This document shows, in pieces, positions 22,263 to 25,214 of a DNA stretch of 25,214 nucleotides; position 1 is the stretch's first letter, and each line of letters starts with the position of its first letter. Origin of the DNA: Leucogyrophana mollusca (taxonomy: Eukaryota > Basidiomycota > Agaricomycetes > Boletales); contig MU266659.1 in the NCBI GenBank assembly GCA_021014945.1, forward strand, positions 1 through 25,214, in the 5' to 3' direction. The notes under the pieces are model-generated. The model was not told the origin of the DNA and did no database searches. It was given only the letters and a program-made list of their open reading frames with translations. The translations under genes were made by a program, and so were the position numbers.

Positions 22263-22390
22263 GGCCGACTAGCTCAGTTGGTTAGAGCGTGGTGCTAATA
22301 CATGGTGAAATGATAGGCTCAATCCTCATCTATTGGGCTTATTGTTTCGCTGTTACGCCAAGGTCTTGGGTTCGATCCCCACGTTGGCCA
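22263..22390 (+). tRNA. tRNA-Ile (anticodon AAU) with a 54-nt intron
   Basis: The acceptor arm GGCCGAC (22263-22269) pairs with GTTGGCC (22383-22389, one G-U pair), followed by discriminator A at 22390. The D-arm GCTC-AGTTGGTTA-GAGC is perfect. The anticodon stem TGGTG (22290-22294) pairs with CGCCA (22356-22360) around loop CTAATA plus A; the anticodon AAT is at 22297-22299. The intron, 22301-22354, sits right after position 37, the canonical eukaryotic site. A-box TAGCTCAGTTGG and B-box GGTTCGATCCC are intact, and TTTT at 22394-22397 is a Pol III terminator. The T-stem TTGGG/CCCAC has one U-C mismatch at its base. No CCA is encoded, as expected in eukaryotes. Confidence 0.93.
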
Positions 22391-22580
22391 TTCTTTTGCT
22401 ATCATCCATTGATGGTTTGAGTTCTTTTTATTCACCGTTTCTTTCAGACTTTGTTGTGGACATTACTATCCCTTACAGTGGTTTTGGTGGAACCCCCAAG
22501 TTGGCAGTCACAATGTGACCCAGCCAAATTTGCAGAAACAGTGTGACAAAAGTGTGACAACTACCTCATTTAGCATGATT

Positions 22581-25110
22581 TCAGTGCTGACACGAAAGCC
22601 TCAACAACTCTTTCAGTTCATCAACAACACACCTCAAAAATGCACACAGTGCAGCATCTGACATTGGAGAGTCAATGTCAACTGAGAGCCCTTGTAATCC
22701 ATCAGCAGCAAAGGCTGGATGGTCCAAAAACTCCTTTTTCCACCCTATGTCAATCTCGTCAGTTTTAAATAGACTGTCCAAGGTATCATGGTCTCTGAAA
22801 GCACCACGGCGCAGACCTATGGCTAAAATAAGCAGGCCAAGATCCAGAGGGATGTGAGCAGAGTTCTTGATAGGGCCTATTGTGAATACTTGACCATGTC
22901 AGTTGGGCACTTCAGAATCAACACATTGTGAATAACTTGAATGAGTGACTCACTGCTATGGTTCTAGTCCATGTCCACCCTTCCAGCCAACAATTTTGAT
23001 GAGTGTGAAAAGCCACACTTTGTGCCTGTGCATTTGAGCAGGACATCCTGAGGCACAGTTGCGTCAGTTTCAAGCTGACAAGGCAGTTACCATTGCCAGC
23101 ACACCTGAAAGCAAAGGTAGAAGTCTGGATAATGCTTGATCTTGACTACAGAGCTGGGACACACTCCAGTTGAGATTATGATTGCCCAGAGTGCCACATG
23201 TTAAGGGTCTGCCCCACAATTAGATGCCATATCCTGCATATATGATAACACTCACATTGTCAAGGGATTTCAAGTTGCCCAATGATGATGATATTGCTCT
23301 TTCTGCCAACACCCAAACCTCATCTGGACCAAAGCAACACTTTGGTCGCTTTTCCTTCAATAAATTGTAGTTGGTTTACATTGTACCAAGAAGCTGGCAG
23401 TAGGAATGTATTAGCAAGGTCATCAGCGTAGGATATATTACAAAAATAACCTTGTTTAACTTGTGTCGCCATTCATGATGTAATGCCATATTGTTGGACT
23501 CTTCCCTGCAATATTCTTCCATTTACATAGATAATGTGAGCACTGTATAATGATAGTATGTGCCAGGGCATGCTAGTATGCACCAAAGACAGAACATCCC
23601 ATGTGAGTGTCTTCAGGCAGGAAAACGACATTCACTGACCTTCGCTGATTGATGATTCTGAGACTTGGATGCAAACATTGAGAAAGTATTATACTCTTTC
23701 TAGTACATTGTGTCAACAAGGTGGGGTCAGATATAAAAAGGCAGCCGTACCTAGCAGAAGAACACTTGAAAACTCTTTCCCAACAAACTTTTTATAATTG
23801 GCTGAACCTGTATGGATAACTTCAAAGTGCTTGGCTACATGAGCACAGCTGTTTTTGGTGCTTGCAGCAAACAAGTTGGCGTCACTGCTGACTGAGCACA
23901 TCAGCTTTGCAAGCTTGGTCATATCTTCATCTTGAAGCATTGCGTCCATATTAGCATGAAGCTTCTTTGCATTGGAGCAGTTTCGAGTTTTGAAGGACTA
24001 AAGGTCAGTATTACCAGCCATAATTATGATTAAGTTTGGGATGAAGGAGGCATGGTCTGAAAGATATTGTCACTTTTGAATTCAACTACCAATGCCGCAA
24101 AAAAAGGTATACATTATCAAATTGCAGTGCTACAATAGTAGTGTGGTCTACTTGTGATCAAAGTCCTGGGGCTAATATTATACATAGTTGCAGGGGAGAC
24201 AGATATTGTGATTGGGGCAAGAGCAAAGGATGAAAGTGATACTGGGAAGCTGCTGGTTAAATTTTTTTGGAAAGAATGGGTAATGTGTTCTTCTCAGCAG
24301 TGTTGCTGGGGGAAACAGACATGACATCTGCCAGTTGAATATCAGGAAAATGCTCACGCAGAGCTGCACCCAGTGCTGAAGGGTGTGTTTCTCCTAAGAA
24401 CATGGAAAAAACAGTGTCTACAGAAGGCAAAGAAGGAAGCATGACCTGGGTTCAACCATTGACCTCTCTAGCATCATTCAGTGCCAATTCTTGAAGATGG
24501 AGCTCATGAGCCTTCAGTGCGAACTGAAGGGTGGCGTGAAGAATGTTAGTGTGTCCTATATTCTGTGTCTCTTGTGCAAGATGAAGAGTAGATCCTGCTT
24601 GTAATCCCAAAAGATAGATAGGGAGGAACTTCTTTGCATCCTTGCCCAATGAAGCAGGGATAGAGGTTTTAGCACCACCGAGAAGCAATGCAATCTCAGG
24701 GTAGTTGGGCTCCTGCAATTGCTTGCCAGCTAAGAGTGTCATGGGAACATAAAAGGATAAAAGGACTTATGTTTTCCTTCTCCACCCTTACAGTAGGTGT
24801 AGGCACTAGCTTTGATGAGGTAGCAATAGGCTATGACAAAGGCGATCATGAGTTGTTTTCAATCATCAGGATATGTATGGTACTTACGTTCTGAGGGTTT
24901 TCTTTAGCTTTACCTTTCTTTGCTTTCTTTGTGCTCTCTTTGACTCCCGGAGACTGATTATGAACTATGAATTAAGAAGAGTAACAATAGAAAAGAAAGA
25001 CAAACTGCAATCTTTTTGATACTGTCCTCACGCTCAATGACAACCTGCTTTTTAGCACCTTTACCAAGCCTAGCCTTCTTGCAAGTTGGCCCATTGACAA
25101 TAGGGATTAG
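22581..25110 (-). CDS. Unrecognised multi-exon protein, 5' end not resolved
   Basis: Several minus-strand blocks look like exons of one gene. Rightmost is a Lys-rich part: TCKKARLGKGAKKQVVIERE splices in phase (donor GTATCA, acceptor TCATAG) to HNQSPGVKESTKKAKKGKAK, which ends at a GTAAGT donor. Then come EPNYPEIALLLGGAKTSIPA, KKFLPIYLLGLQAGSTLHLA and, after a short intron, DTVFSMFLGETHPSALGAAL. Exon 23751-23997 (SFKTRNCSNAKKLHANMDAM to EFSSVLLL) has a TTTAG acceptor and a GTACGG donor. The last exon 22581-22876 (GPIKNSAHIPLDLGLLILAI to the stop) is phase-compatible with it, giving LLLGPIKNSAHIP. Codons favour A/T at the third position, unlike genes to the left. I do not recognise a domain. 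The join between 24257 and 23997 and the true start are unresolved, so it may be two genes or partly decayed. Confidence 0.45.
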
Positions 25111-25214
25111 CACGGGTAAACCCGTGGGTATCGGGAGCTCTACCCGTACCCATACCCACATGACACCTGTACCCGTATACCCAAGGGTGCTGGTGGGTAC
25201 GGGTATGGTGGCGG
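25111..25214. repeat. Degenerate ACCCGT/GGGTA repeat array at the right edge
   Basis: The last 104 bases are packed with variants of ACCCGT, ACCCAT and their complements GGGTA(C/T)GGGTA, in both orientations. A perfect 7-bp inverted repeat, CACGGGT-AA-ACCCGTG, opens the array at 25111-25126. Near the edge, TACCCGTACCCATACCCA is mirrored by GTGGGTACGGGTATGG. The array runs out of the window, so its full length and partner are unknown. Such subterminal motif clusters occur at the ends of some DNA transposons; this is an inference. Confidence 0.7.

Noticed and set aside
25111..25214. Right-edge repeat as a telomere
   Set aside because: The units are mixed ACCCGT/ACCCAT variants in both orientations, not a uniform TTAGGG-type tract.

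Overview
This is a nuclear fungal window, most likely from a basidiomycete of the Agaricomycetes type. The evidence is: genes packed on both strands; nearly every gene cut by introns of about 50 nt with GT(A/G)NGT donors and short pyrimidine/CAG or TAG acceptors; a sterol-pathway squalene synthase; a DUF6533-type membrane protein (a family known from basidiomycetes); a Zn2Cys6 protein; a microsomal P450; and a tRNA-Ile with an intron. Exon structures were worked out by hand from reading frame, splice-site and phase agreement. No search could be run, so family names rest on motif recognition.

Layout. (1) 434-3771 (-): DUR3-type urea/polyamine sodium-solute symporter with GATA-factor-like motifs upstream. 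(2) 4499-4759 (-): small unrecognised protein, divergent from (3) 5035-6767 (+): squalene synthase ERG9, complete in five exons, 480 aa. (4) 7094-9566 (-): RCC2-like beta-propeller joined to a C-terminal PHD finger, convergent with ERG9. (5) 9919-14116 (-): large Zn2Cys6 protein with a second cysteine cluster and a long acidic tail. (6) 14775-15877 (+): TGS1 trimethylguanosine synthase, complete in three exons, 332 aa. (7) 16172-17425 (-): DUF6533-type multi-pass membrane protein. (8) 17426-19324: a 1.9-kb stretch with no gene I can support. (9) 19325-21583 (+): cytochrome P450 that looks broken in raw ORFs but resolves into 13 phase-consistent exons and 523 aa. (10) about 21960-22230 (+): decayed N-terminal piece of a second P450. 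(11) 22263-22390 (+): tRNA-Ile(AAU) with a 54-nt intron. (12) 22581 to about 25110 (-): an A+T-richer block with spliced coding exons of an unrecognised protein, bounded on the right by a degenerate ACCCGT/GGGTA repeat array that runs to the window edge.

The left 17 kb reads as ordinary conserved euchromatin: nitrogen uptake, sterol synthesis, chromatin or cell-cycle functions, and RNA cap modification. There is no sign that these genes form one pathway. The right 8 kb is accessory in character: a gene-poor gap, a P450 with a dead relative beside it, a tRNA, and a compositionally different unknown gene next to repeats. No CRISPR, phage or bacterial system is present.
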